Made by a program: the position numbers and the translations under genes. A stretch of DNA of 48,559 nucleotides from Loktanella sp. (GTDB lineage: Bacteria > Pseudomonadota > Alphaproteobacteria > Rhodobacterales > Rhodobacteraceae), in the NCBI GenBank assembly GCA_017390475.1, contig JAFPBO010000047.1, positions 1 to 48,559 on the forward strand, read 5' to 3'. Positions 1-7,428 of this stretch are shown in pieces (the first letter of the stretch is position 1; each line of letters begins with the position of its first letter). The notes under the pieces were generated by a model. The model worked only from the letters and a program-made list of their open reading frames with translations, was not told the origin of the DNA and searched no databases.

Positions 1-61
1 AAGCTCCATGAACCTGGAAAACATTCTTTGCCAGATCGACCCCAATCATCATATCCTTCAT
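1..61 (-). CDS. IS110-family transposase, N-terminal fragment cut by window edge
   Basis: The minus strand from the ATG at 59-61 reads MKDMMIGVDLAKNVFQVHGA before the window ends. The IGVDLAKNVFQVHG motif is the start of the DEDD (RuvC-like) catalytic domain of IS110-family transposases, and its Asp is the first catalytic acid. A strong ribosome binding site (AGAGGAGG in the minus sense, around 70-78) precedes the start. The rest of the element lies to the left of the window, so intactness cannot be judged. The element's end should lie between here and the DksA-like gene at 242. I see no other gene in 62-241. Confidence 0.85.
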   Translation of the reverse strand, partial: MKDMMIGVDLAKNVFQVHGA

Positions 62-241
62 CTCGCCGTCCTCCTCTTTGCGTGGCGTTGAACACCACGA
101 CTTTGGCACATTGCGATGCCGTCTGGGGAGGGCGGCAACCACTCCATCTCGCATGGAGATCTGTACCAGTGCCCCGTTTTCTCGGCAGGTAGAGAGCACC
201 GCCGTAAATTGCGTTTATCGAGATTCAGCGCTTACCCTCGA

Positions 242-589
242 TCAAGCAGCGCAGTCCCGGCAGCGCATGATCGTGGGGTTGAGCTCCAACCGCTTTTGGC
301 CAATGAAATCCCCACAGCTATGGCACCACCCGAATTCGCCAGCATCCAATCTTTTGATTGCCGCTTCCACTGCTCTGACGCGACCGTGACGCCGACTGTC
401 CTGTGCTGCAGCCATCGCCTGCTGTTGCGTTGCATCCATGCGGCTCAGGCGTCCGACGCTTTGTTGGTCAAGCTCAACCGGCTTGCGATCGTCCACCGTC
501 GCAGCGGAGGCCTTCAGCAGATCTGCCAGTTCCTTCTGTAGGAGTGGAAGGAACTGGGCTTTCAGCTGTTCTGGTGTCGGATCTGACAT
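242..589 (-). CDS. TraR/DksA-family zinc-finger protein
   Basis: This 115-residue protein has a helical N-terminal half and a C-terminal C4 zinc finger: C-H-S-C, 17 residues, then C-R-D-C at the extreme C-terminus. This is the arrangement of TraR/DksA proteins, which enter the RNA polymerase secondary channel. It is shorter than DksA (about 150 residues) and lies in the range of DksA-like paralogues. It starts 3 nt after the stop of the upstream universal stress protein gene, so the two are almost certainly co-transcribed with the SulP gene. A stress-linked transcription role is inferred from family and neighbours. The acidic tip residues of the coiled coil are not obviously conserved, so true DksA activity is uncertain. 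Confidence 0.85.
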   Translation of the reverse strand: MSDPTPEQLKAQFLPLLQKELADLLKASAATVDDRKPVELDQQSVGRLSRMDATQQQAMAAAQDSRRHGRVRAVEAAIKRLDAGEFGWCHSCGDFIGQKRLELNPTIMRCRDCAA

Positions 590-592
590 TGT

Positions 593-1456
593 CTACCGCA
601 TCAAGACAACAGGCACCTTGCAGGCGCGGATCATCGCGGTGGTGGTCGATCCGATCACCAGCGTGCGGATCCGGCTGTGGCCATAGGCACCCATGACCAA
701 CATGTCATATCCTTCCGTTTCCACCAGTTCAGACAGCGCCTTTTCTGGCTGACCGGGCAGCACGGAGGTTTCCACATCCAGCCCTGCGGCTTTCAGCATC
801 GCCTTGGCATCATCAAGACCCTTCTTCACCTCGGCGGTTTCATTGCCGACGGTAACGACATGTATATGCAGCCCCGCGAACAGCGTGCTGCGGGCGATGT
901 GATTGACCGCTTTCATCGCCGATGCGCCGCCGTCATAGGCGACCAGCACCTTATTGATCGGTTGCATAGCGCGGGATGCGACGAACACGGGTTTCTGCGC
1001 CGCCCGCACGATCCGTTCAAGGTTCGACCCAAGGTGGCCCTTGGCGAAATCCGCCGCCTCGCCGCGTTTGCCGACGATGATAACGCGGGCGGTGGATTCC
1101 ACCTCGGACACCGCTTCAATGATGTCGCCTTGGCGTAGGCGGGTGCTAATTTCGTTCACGCCGTCCTGGTCCAGAATGGCCCGCGCATCTTCCAGAATGG
1201 CGCGACCACGGCTGTTGATCAGCTTTGCACGCTGTGCATCAAGATCGGCCAGCTCTTCCAGCAGGGCAGTGCGCGCACCCAGACGAATCGCGCCGGACCG
1301 ATCCGCCGTTGCAGGCCCCTCACGGCGGCCCAATACATGTATCAGTTCGACGGGCGATTCCGTGCGCTGCGCGATCCAAGCGGCATGGTGACAAACGCTT
1401 TCGGAATAAACAGATCCATCGACGAAGGCGACAATCTTTTGGCTATCGAGGTTCAT
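593..1456 (-). CDS. Universal stress protein with two tandem UspA domains
   Basis: The 287-residue protein carries two Usp domains (about residues 1-145 and 150-287). The C-terminal domain ends with the ATP-binding signature GAYG, nine residues, then GS, the G-2x-G-9x-G(S/T) pattern of ATP-binding Usp proteins. The N-terminal domain has the related GKRG...GS with one extra residue. No signal peptide or membrane segment is seen, so it is cytoplasmic. The start at 1456 follows a GGGAGAG ribosome binding site and lies 12 nt after the sulP stop, while the DksA-like gene follows after 3 nt. The trio suggests a stress-responsive regulator tied to anion transport. The partner is not known from sequence. 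Confidence 0.92.
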   Translation of the reverse strand: MNLDSQKIVAFVDGSVYSESVCHHAAWIAQRTESPVELIHVLGRREGPATADRSGAIRLGARTALLEELADLDAQRAKLINSRGRAILEDARAILDQDGVNEISTRLRQGDIIEAVSEVESTARVIIVGKRGEAADFAKGHLGSNLERIVRAAQKPVFVASRAMQPINKVLVAYDGGASAMKAVNHIARSTLFAGLHIHVVTVGNETAEVKKGLDDAKAMLKAAGLDVETSVLPGQPEKALSELVETEGYDMLVMGAYGHSRIRTLVIGSTTTAMIRACKVPVVLMR

Positions 1457-1468
1457 GGTATCTCTCCC

Positions 1469-2959
1469 TTAATGCGACATCAGCTTGTCCATGGCACCCG
1501 GCTTGTCATGAATGGCAAGCTTGTCCACGATGGTTTCCGTTGCTTCGTTCATGCCGACGATCTCGACCTCGGCCCCGTCACGGCGGAATTTGAGGATCGC
1601 CATGTCCAATGCCTGCACTGATGAAATGTCCCAGATATGCGCGCGGCTGACATCAATGATGACTTTTTCCAAGGATTCCTTGAAGTCGAAGGCATCCATG
1701 AAATCTTCCACTGAGCCATAGAAGAGCTGGCCTTCGACCACATAGGTGCGCTCGGTCCCATCGTTTGACGTTGTTGAGGTGATCTTGAACAGCTGCGCGA
1801 TCTTGCCAGCAAAGAAGATGCCTGACAGCAGGACGCCAACCAGAACCCCGATAGCAAGGTTGTGGGTATAGACCACGGTCACGACCGTCGCGATCATCAC
1901 AACCGAGGAAGAACGCGGATGTGTCCTGAGCGCCTTGATCGAGGACCACGAGAAGGTGCCGATCGCGACCATGATCATGATTGCCACCAATGCGGCCATC
2001 GGGATCTGGCTGACCAGGTCACCCAGCACGACCACCATGAACAGCAAGTAGACTCCGGCAGCAAAGGACGACAACCGCCCGCGCCCACCGGATTTCACGT
2101 TGATGATCGACTGACCGATCATCGCGCAGCCTGCCATCCCGCCAATGAAACCAGTCGCGGTATTGGCGATCCCCTGCCCCACACACTCCTGATTGCGGTT
2201 CGACTTGGTATCGGTCAAATCATCAACGATGTTCTGCGTCATCAGGCTTTCCAGCAGACCCACAATGGCCACCGCCACGGAATAGGGCAAAATAATCATG
2301 AGGGTTTCCAGCGTCAGCGGGATCTGCGGGATCAAGAACACCGGCAGCGTGTCGGGCAACGCGCCCATGTCACCTACCGTGCGGACATCCCAGCCGAAGA
2401 TCATCACCAGCCCGGTCAGCACGATGATCGTGACGAGTGGCGAAGGCACAGCCTTGGTGAGCAGCGGAAACAGGTAGATGATTGCCAGCCCGGCCGCCAC
2501 AAGCGCATAGGTCAACCAGGTAACGGTTGTTGGATCAAGCTCAGGTAATTGTGCCATGAAGATCAGGATTGCCAGCGCATTCACGAACCCGGTCATCACC
2601 GATTTCGACACATACCGCATGATGAAGCCGAGCTTGAACACCCCGGCAGCGATCTGCAAAAGCCCGGCAAGAACTGTTGCGGCCAAGAGGTATTCAAGTC
2701 CATGCTCTCTGACCAATGTGATCATCAGCACTGCCGTCGCGGCTGTCGCAGCCGAGATCATGCCAGGCCGTCCACCTGTAATTGCGATGATCACTGCGAT
2801 CGAGAAACTGGCGTAAAGGCCAACTTTGGGATCGACCCCGGCAATGATAGAAAAAGCAATGGCCTCTGGGATAAGGGCCAGTGCGACGACAAGACCTGCA
2901 ATGAGGTCGCCGCGAATGTTACCCGTCCATTGCGAACGGTAAGCGTCGAGTGAAATCAT
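1469..2959 (-). CDS. SulP-family anion transporter with C-terminal STAS domain
   Basis: The 496-residue inner-membrane protein has an N-terminal transmembrane domain (roughly residues 15-385, about 10-12 hydrophobic segments) and a C-terminal STAS domain (about 400-490). The opening [19 protein letters not shown] and the GLYASF motif are typical of SulP carriers, and the [12 protein letters not shown] segment in the middle matches the family. SulP members move sulfate, bicarbonate or dicarboxylates. The substrate cannot be read from sequence; linkage to Usp and DksA-like genes recalls SulP proteins proposed to carry bicarbonate, but this is an inference. It is first in a three-gene operon. 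The 222-nt region upstream (2960-3181) should hold the promoter, but no clear elements were recognised. Confidence 0.92.
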   Translation of the reverse strand: MISLDAYRSQWTGNIRGDLIAGLVVALALIPEAIAFSIIAGVDPKVGLYASFSIAVIIAITGGRPGMISAATAATAVLMITLVREHGLEYLLAATVLAGLLQIAAGVFKLGFIMRYVSKSVMTGFVNALAILIFMAQLPELDPTTVTWLTYALVAAGLAIIYLFPLLTKAVPSPLVTIIVLTGLVMIFGWDVRTVGDMGALPDTLPVFLIPQIPLTLETLMIILPYSVAVAIVGLLESLMTQNIVDDLTDTKSNRNQECVGQGIANTATGFIGGMAGCAMIGQSIINVKSGGRGRLSSFAAGVYLLFMVVVLGDLVSQIPMAALVAIMIMVAIGTFSWSSIKALRTHPRSSSVVMIATVVTVVYTHNLAIGVLVGVLLSGIFFAGKIAQLFKITSTTSNDGTERTYVVEGQLFYGSVEDFMDAFDFKESLEKVIIDVSRAHIWDISSVQALDMAILKFRRDGAEVEIVGMNEATETIVDKLAIHDKPGAMDKLMSH

Positions 2960-3181
2960 GTAAAATTTTCCTGATCGACCCGGCTATGCAAGCCGCAAAT
3001 CGAAATGTTCTGATGTATCAGTTCAGGTTATCCGGCGGATCAGCGGCCGGAAGAGCCATCCGGGCTTGCACCGGATCCATGCGTTTCGAGGGCTTGATAC
3101 GCGGAATGCCGCCAGCTTGGCAAGCCGGAAACCGGATTTCGCCGTCGGGCAACAGATTGAGCCGCAGAATATGTCTACTTT

Positions 3182-3742
3182 TTAATCGACTGTTTGGAAG
3201 AAGGTATCCTCTTCGTTCAAGTCGATGAACGCTTCAGCCAATTCCACAAGTGGTGGAGGTGGTGCGATGCTCGCAGGCACAGAGAGGCTGGAGATCAGGG
3301 TCAGAGGCACCTTCATCTCATCCAAACGCTGGAACAATGGGATCAGCTTGGCATCCCCTGCTATGACGGCGAGAGCATCGCCGTGATGGGCGGCCTCGAT
3401 CGCGTCGATCGCCAGCTGCACCAGGTTCGATCCGTAGCGCTCTCTTTGGTACCACGGCTCGGGGAAGTCTTGCGCGCCCCGTACCTCAAACCCATGATCT
3501 TCGAGCCAGTCAAAAAATCGCCGAAGCCGTGTATACTCAGCCATGTCCCGCGCGTCACGATAATAGATTATGGTGGACCGTTCTTCTTTACTTCCAAAAA
3601 ACTCTGCAAGTTTCTCGATATCAATCTGACGCCCAAGCTTCGAGCGCAGCCTGTCAACGTGGCTACCATCAATCAGCACCAATGTGCGTGACGCTTGTCC
3701 TATGTCTTTCATCTGTGTGTCTTTCGGGCTGCACGATTTCAT
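3182..3742 (-). CDS. NYN-domain (LabA/DUF88-like) putative ribonuclease
   Basis: This 186-residue cytoplasmic protein has the NYN fold of PIN-like nucleases. LVLIDGSHV places the first acidic residue at D25. GSNLVQLAIDAIEAA gives D113, and VIAGDAKLIPLFQRL gives D130 in the position of the usual SGD-D motif. The length fits stand-alone NYN proteins. Two starts are possible: the ATG at 3742 used here and an ATG ten codons later (3712); neither has a strong ribosome binding site, and the family usually begins close to the ID-G motif, so 3712 is a real alternative. Family members bind or cleave RNA; the target is unknown. It stands alone, with no operon partner downstream. Confidence 0.85.
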   Translation of the reverse strand: MKSCSPKDTQMKDIGQASRTLVLIDGSHVDRLRSKLGRQIDIEKLAEFFGSKEERSTIIYYRDARDMAEYTRLRRFFDWLEDHGFEVRGAQDFPEPWYQRERYGSNLVQLAIDAIEAAHHGDALAVIAGDAKLIPLFQRLDEMKVPLTLISSLSVPASIAPPPPLVELAEAFIDLNEEDTFFQTVD

Positions 3743-3999
3743 CGTTAAGGCAGCGCTGGTGTGTCGCGGACTTTTTGCGACAGGGTGACCGGGGGATAAG
3801 CGCCCGGAAAAGCTATCCGGCGAAGCGGATCCAGTTCAGCGACAAGTTAATGGCGTTGCTGGCGGATATGCAACCACTTGGCAAATCCAGTGTCCGTCTT
3901 CATGTCAGCTAATCGCACCAAGTTCGCATCAGTGGTGATGGGCTTGAATCACCGCAGCCCATTGCAATGACTAATCATGCCCCAAACGGCAACAGATAG

Positions 4000-4027
4000 C
4001 CGTGCCCATGGTTGACCACAGGCACGG
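4000..4027 (-). terminator. Hairpin just past the anchor-protein reading frame
   Basis: CCGTGCC at 4000-4006 pairs with GGCACGG at 4021-4027 across a 14-nt loop. It lies 7 nt beyond the stop codon at 4034-4036 of the minus-strand frame. There is no clear T-run, so it is a weak intrinsic terminator candidate or an RNA-stabilising stem. The rest of 3743-3999 shows no gene. Confidence 0.4.
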
Positions 4028-4033
4028 TAGGTA

Positions 4034-4657
4034 TCAGTAAGTCTCGACAATATCGCTGTATTCACCGCGCACCTGGATGGTCATGGTGATGGGCGTACTG
4101 TCGCGGTTGCGCCAGAACCAGCCGTGATCGCCTGCAAATGGCGCTTCGATTGTGCCCTCACCTTCGGTCTGTCCGGCGCCACGTTCATAATCGATAGACT
4201 CGCCGCCGCTGTGGGCTTGCAGGTCAAAATTGACCCGTCCACCTGTCGCGGTCCACGCGTAGGCGACCGTGTTGCCAGTCTCCATCGTCATCTTGATCTC
4301 GGCGGCGTCACCGGGTTCCAGAACAAAGGTCACTTCATCCTGCCAGGCTTCCTGCGCATGGGCCGCGCCCACGAATAGGCCGAACACGCTGTCCAGCAGA
4401 CTGGACGATTGATCAAGCGCGCGCTGTTCATCCAGCAAGCGGTCTGCCTCGGCCTCTTATGCCAGCTGGATCTTGATTTCGCCCATTTCGGTAAGGCCCA
4501 GAACGCGGCCGACACCGGTCGGGTCAATGGCATATTCCGCTGGCAGATAGATCGTGACCATGATTGCGACGGCCCCGATCCCGGCAAGAATGGTGGATCG
4601 GAAAAGCTGTGGTTTTGTCGGCAATTCATCGATGTTTGGTTTGGGTGCATTGTGCAT
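4034..4657 (-). pseudogene. Transmembrane anchor-like protein interrupted by in-frame stop
   Basis: Reading from the ATG at 4657 gives 66 residues ending ...EMGEIKIQLA, then TAA at 4457-4459. The same frame stays open beyond it (EAEADRLLDEQRALDQ...) to a TGA at 4034-4036, so one codon change splits a protein of about 207 codons. The N-terminal piece has a membrane segment (about residues 20-38) preceding PAEYAIDPTGVGRVLG. The C-terminal piece has the acidic, Trp-rich look of a periplasmic domain. From memory, proteins of this type (annotated as transmembrane anchor protein) sit beside HupE/UreJ genes in Rhodobacterales, as here. Re-initiation at the ATG at 4438 could still yield the soluble part, but decay of the flanking genes favours a pseudogene. 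Confidence 0.75.
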
Positions 4658-4676
4658 GTGACTATCCGTTCTTTGT

Positions 4677-5045
4677 TCAGGTTGAAGCGATGTAGCCGGC
4701 GACCTGATAGGCCGTCAGCCAGATGCCAAGGCCCATCATCACCACGTTGGCGATGGTGGCCTGGCGCATGAAGTCGGGGTGGCGGCGCCAGTAGCCCATG
4801 ACGATCAGGATCACAGCAAGGGCAAGCAGCTGGCCGACCTCAACCCCGACGTTGAAGGCCAGCAGGTTCGCCAACAGACCGTCCTGCGGGATCTGGTATT
4901 CAAGGATCTTCGTCGCCAGACCCGTGCCGTGAAACAGCCCGAAGATCAACGTTGCGACCTTGGTGTTGGGCTGAAATCCGAACCATTGCTGGTAATAGCC
5001 AAGGTTGTCGAGTGCCTTGATCAAGATCTTCCAAAGGGTCTCCAA
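4677..5045 (-). pseudogene. HupE/UreJ-family protein, 5'-truncated remnant
   Basis: The frame encodes about 122 residues matching only the C-terminal third of HupE/UreJ_2 membrane proteins: LDNLGYYQQWFGFQPNT, the GLFHGTGLATKILE motif with the family's conserved HG, and LLAFNVGVEVGQL. Full-length relatives are about 330-380 residues with a signal peptide and an extracytoplasmic N-terminal domain. Here the homology begins at a TTG (5043-5045) directly after an in-frame TAG, so the 5' two thirds are gone. HupE/UreJ proteins are linked to nickel or cobalt uptake. It sits 19 nt upstream of the broken anchor-protein gene, so the two probably decayed together as one former operon. Confidence 0.8.
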
Positions 5046-5339
5046 ATCCTAAATCTACACAGTCGCGCGCCATATCACCTCTCCTCCGCTGCCGTGCTAG
5101 CAGCCTTCAACCGCGCCACCACCTCGACAGCAAATGCGCGCGCGTTATCAACCGCCTTGTCGACATTGCTGAGTTGGGATCGCTCAAGATCTGCGAGCAG
5201 CCCACCATAATCCAGAATGTCGCGATAACCCGGCATTCGCGGCATTGAAAATCGCGCCTGAACCGGAGCCATTTCCGGCAATGCCTTCCATGCCTGTGAC
5301 GGAGGGGGCGATTGTGGGGATACTTGCCGTGTAAATCGG

Positions 5340-5530
5340 TCTTGACTTGGTGCTGCGCATCCCCGGCGATGTGCCGGTGGCTCGCGCGGCCGCACTGGTC
5401 TCAGCACTGCGCGGGGCGTGATTATCGGGACCAGCGCACCTGACCTGACATAATCGTTGGTAATGCAATCAGGAAGAAAGGCGATGCCAAGCCCCAATGC
5501 CGCGGCAGCATCAAGCACCCCGGCGAACCG
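5340..5530 (-). pseudogene. LysR-type regulator, C-terminal remnant
   Basis: The minus strand reads AAALGLGIAFLPDCITNDYV followed by RSGALVPI, the ending typical of LysR-family effector-binding domains (glycine-rich segment, G-I-A-F-L-P, then a short tail with SG-LVP). No helix-turn-helix or first half of the effector domain is found upstream, where the homology stops near 5530. The frame then drifts into unrelated sequence. Between 5046 and 5340 the minus strand stays open but I recognise no family. Between 5530 and 5662 I see nothing convincing. The whole 5046-5696 stretch is best read as gene debris between the truncated HupE gene and the merR repeat. Confidence 0.5.
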
Positions 5531-5662
5531 CGATGTCCATGTCGACCGACCTTATTCCGCAACATGGTTCACCCGACTATGGAACTCCCGCAGCGCAAAA
5601 GGAAACGGCAGGCCGCCTGGCTGTTTCATACTCCCATTACGACAGCGAAAGTATTTCGACTG

Positions 5663-6058
5663 GCCCTATCGCCGGACTGCCCCCATGAGCACCGTCTCAG
5701 TGCTCGCCTTCGCAGGCTTGATGGTCGGCCAGAGCCTGCAGCACCCGGCAGGGTTGCCCATCGGAATGACCGTCACAGGCATTCACGACACGCACCAGTT
5801 CCATCTCCAGCCGCCGCAACCGCGCGATCCGGTCGCGGACTTCGGAAATTCGCGCCGTCGCGATGCGGTGCGCGCCGCCATGGGCTGTCTGGGGTGCCTC
5901 CTGCAACGCGATCAGTTCCGCGATGGCGTCAAGGTCAAAGCCAAGCTGCCGGGCATGGGCGATGAAAGACAGCCGGTCCAGCTCGGCATCGCCATAGCGG
6001 CGTTGCCCCCCGCCAGTGCGGCCGGGATCGGGCAGCAGCCCGCGCCCCTCATAATAAC
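5663..6058. repeat. 396-bp repeat, copy 1 (most of merR)
   Basis: This segment and 42532-42927 have the same length and align without gaps in the parts compared, beginning at GCCCTATCGCCGGACTGCCC and ending at CTCATAATAAC, with scattered substitutions (roughly 95% identity by eye). Copy 1 contains codons 21-140 of the intact MerR gene and a short downstream tail. Copy 2 is joined to an IS91-type transposase remnant. See the MerR entries. Confidence 0.9.
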
Positions 6059-6119
6059 GGATCGTCGTCACCTTCACGCCCGTGCGCTTTGAAAGCGCGC
6101 CGATGGAATGACCCTGCAT
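5697..6119 (-). CDS. MerR-family metal-responsive regulator (ZntR/CadR-like)
   Basis: The 140-residue regulator has an N-terminal winged helix-turn-helix (IGALSKRTGVKVTTIRYYE, residues 6-24), a dimerisation coiled coil (about 80-112) and a metal-binding loop A-C-D-G-H-S-D-G-Q-P-C giving C115 and C124, the same numbers and C-x8-C spacing as the zinc regulator ZntR. The helix cysteine of ZntR (C79) is absent; the local sequence is T-A-H-G-G-A-H, so His may substitute or the metal may differ. A third Cys (C136) lies in the tail. It is divergent from a cation diffusion facilitator across a MerR-type promoter, so it very likely activates that exporter. A GAGCAC/GTGCTC stem (5687-5705) spans its stop codon. 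Confidence 0.88.
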   Translation of the reverse strand: MQGHSIGALSKRTGVKVTTIRYYEGRGLLPDPGRTGGGQRRYGDAELDRLSFIAHARQLGFDLDAIAELIALQEAPQTAHGGAHRIATARISEVRDRIARLRRLEMELVRVVNACDGHSDGQPCRVLQALADHQACEGEH

Positions 6120-6131
6120 CGCAATTACCTC

Positions 6132-6162
6132 TTGAAACTACAGTCACTGTAGATCGTATATC
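6132..6162 (+). promoter_or_regulatory. MerR-type promoter with dyad operator for the cation exporter
   Basis: TTGAAA (6132-6137) can serve as -35 and TATATC (6157-6162) as -10, with a 19-nt spacer, the over-long spacing characteristic of MerR-activated promoters. Between them lies the perfect dyad CTACAG-TCA-CTGTAG (6138-6152), where a MerR dimer would bind. It lies 12-42 nt upstream of the merR start and points toward the exporter. Confidence 0.8.
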
Positions 6163-6194
6163 CCATGGGGACGAAACGAATCAAGAGCACCACC

Positions 6195-6308
6195 ATGACC
6201 AACCGACACCCCCACCGCACGAACCTGCTGCACTCCAATGCACCCGAAAACCACCGTCGGCGCGGCGCGCCCATGGCAGACATCGGTCTTCGGGCGGAGG
6301 CGCGGTAA
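6195..6308 (+). CDS. Possible 37-residue leader ORF translationally coupled to the exporter
   Basis: An ATG at 6195 opens a 37-codon frame that ends in TAA at 6306-6308, overlapping the exporter start as TAATG. The peptide begins MTNRHPHRTNLLHSN and is rich in His and Arg. It lies on the transcript of the MerR-type promoter. The overlap would permit translational coupling, but no strong ribosome binding site precedes it and no family is recognised. It may be chance. Confidence 0.25.
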   Translation: MTNRHPHRTNLLHSNAPENHRRRGAPMADIGLRAEAR

Positions 6309-7258
6309 TGGGGGCGGGACACGATCACGATCATGCGCATGGACACGGACATGCGGGCCATTCGCACGGCCCGACCCTCTCGACCAGTGACTCGCCCGAG
6401 GCTCGCCGAACCAAGGAACGCGCCATCCTCATCGCTGCGGTCCTGACGGGCAGCTTCATGGGGGTAGAGGTCATCGGCGGGGTCATCTCCGGATCGCTCG
6501 CGCTCCTGGCCGACGCGGGCCACATGCTGACTGACTTTGCCTCGCTACTCTTGGCGTGGTGCGCCTTTCGGCTGGCGCGACGACCGGCAGACTGGAAGCG
6601 GACCTACGGCTTTGACCGTTTCTCGGTGCTGGCCGCCTTCGTGAACGGGCTGACGCTGTTCGCCATCGCGGCGTGGATCCTTTTCGAGGCCGTCCAGCGC
6701 CTGCGCGATCCGCACGAGGTGCTGGGCGGGCTGATGCTCTGGGTCGCCACAGGGGGACTTTTGGTGAACATCCTGTCCTTCTGGGTGCTCAGCCGTGCCG
6801 GGGGCGACAACCTCAACGTTCGCGCCGCCGCGCTGCATGTGTTGGGCGACCTTCTGGGCTCGGTCGCTGCGATTGCGGCCTCGCTCGTCATCATCTGGAC
6901 AGGGTGGACCCCGATCGACCCGATCCTGTCGGTGCTGGTCGTCCTTCTCATCCTGCGCTCGGCCTGGGCTGTGGTGCGCGAAAGCGGGCACATCCTGCTC
7001 GAAGGCGCACCCGCCGGCTTCGACGCCCGTGCCGTCGCCGCCGATCTGGAAGCCACGCTGCCCGGCGTAGCCCGCGCCCATCATGTCCATGCCTGGTCGA
7101 TCACGCAGGAACGTCCGATGGCCACGATGGAGGTAGACCTCGCGCCCGGCGCGGTGGCCGACGACGTGCGCCGCGCCGTGAAGCGCCGCGTGCACGAGAC
7201 GACCGGGATGGAGCATGTAACCGTCGAGGTGGCCGCAGGCGTAGCACAGGACAGATGA
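6308..7258 (+). CDS. Cation diffusion facilitator family metal exporter (CzcD/ZitB-like)
   Basis: The 316-residue inner-membrane protein begins with a His-rich stretch (HDHDHAHGHGHAGHSHG). Six membrane segments follow, then a cytoplasmic C-terminal domain (about 225-316). The two H-x3-D metal-binding pairs of the transport site are visible as LADAGHMLTDF and ALHVLGDLLGS. CDF proteins exchange Zn, Co or Cd for protons; the length fits the ZitB/CzcD group. The frame is open upstream to 6089, but that region overlaps merR and its promoter, so the ATG at 6308, directly before the His-rich N-terminus, is the plausible start. It is controlled from the MerR-type promoter at 6132-6162. Confidence 0.92.
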   Translation: MGAGHDHDHAHGHGHAGHSHGPTLSTSDSPEARRTKERAILIAAVLTGSFMGVEVIGGVISGSLALLADAGHMLTDFASLLLAWCAFRLARRPADWKRTYGFDRFSVLAAFVNGLTLFAIAAWILFEAVQRLRDPHEVLGGLMLWVATGGLLVNILSFWVLSRAGGDNLNVRAAALHVLGDLLGSVAAIAASLVIIWTGWTPIDPILSVLVVLLILRSAWAVVRESGHILLEGAPAGFDARAVAADLEATLPGVARAHHVHAWSITQERPMATMEVDLAPGAVADDVRRAVKRRVHETTGMEHVTVEVAAGVAQDR

Positions 7259-7428
7259 AATGCCATTCGTCGCTTTGCGCGTCTCTGCCGTCACCGGATG
7301 ATCCGCGGATCGAGCCCGTATTGCGGGGTCGCGCTGCTCCATTCGCGGCTATGGGACCAATTGTTCAACTTTCACGGCTATCAGTTCGCACCGGTGGGCG
7401 GCATGGACAGGATCGCGGGCCTCCACGC

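Noticed and set aside
1862-2953. Plus-strand open frames of 228 and 134 codons inside the SulP gene
   Set aside because: They are antisense to a clear transporter gene, have His/Asp/Arg/Gln-rich low-complexity composition and match no family; this is a common shadow effect in GC-rich coding DNA. The same applies to long antisense frames over fadJ, nicB and the CDF gene.
6089-6307. 73-codon N-terminal extension of the cation exporter
   Set aside because: It would start inside merR and run through the MerR-type promoter. The His-rich N-terminus typical of the family begins at the ATG at 6308.
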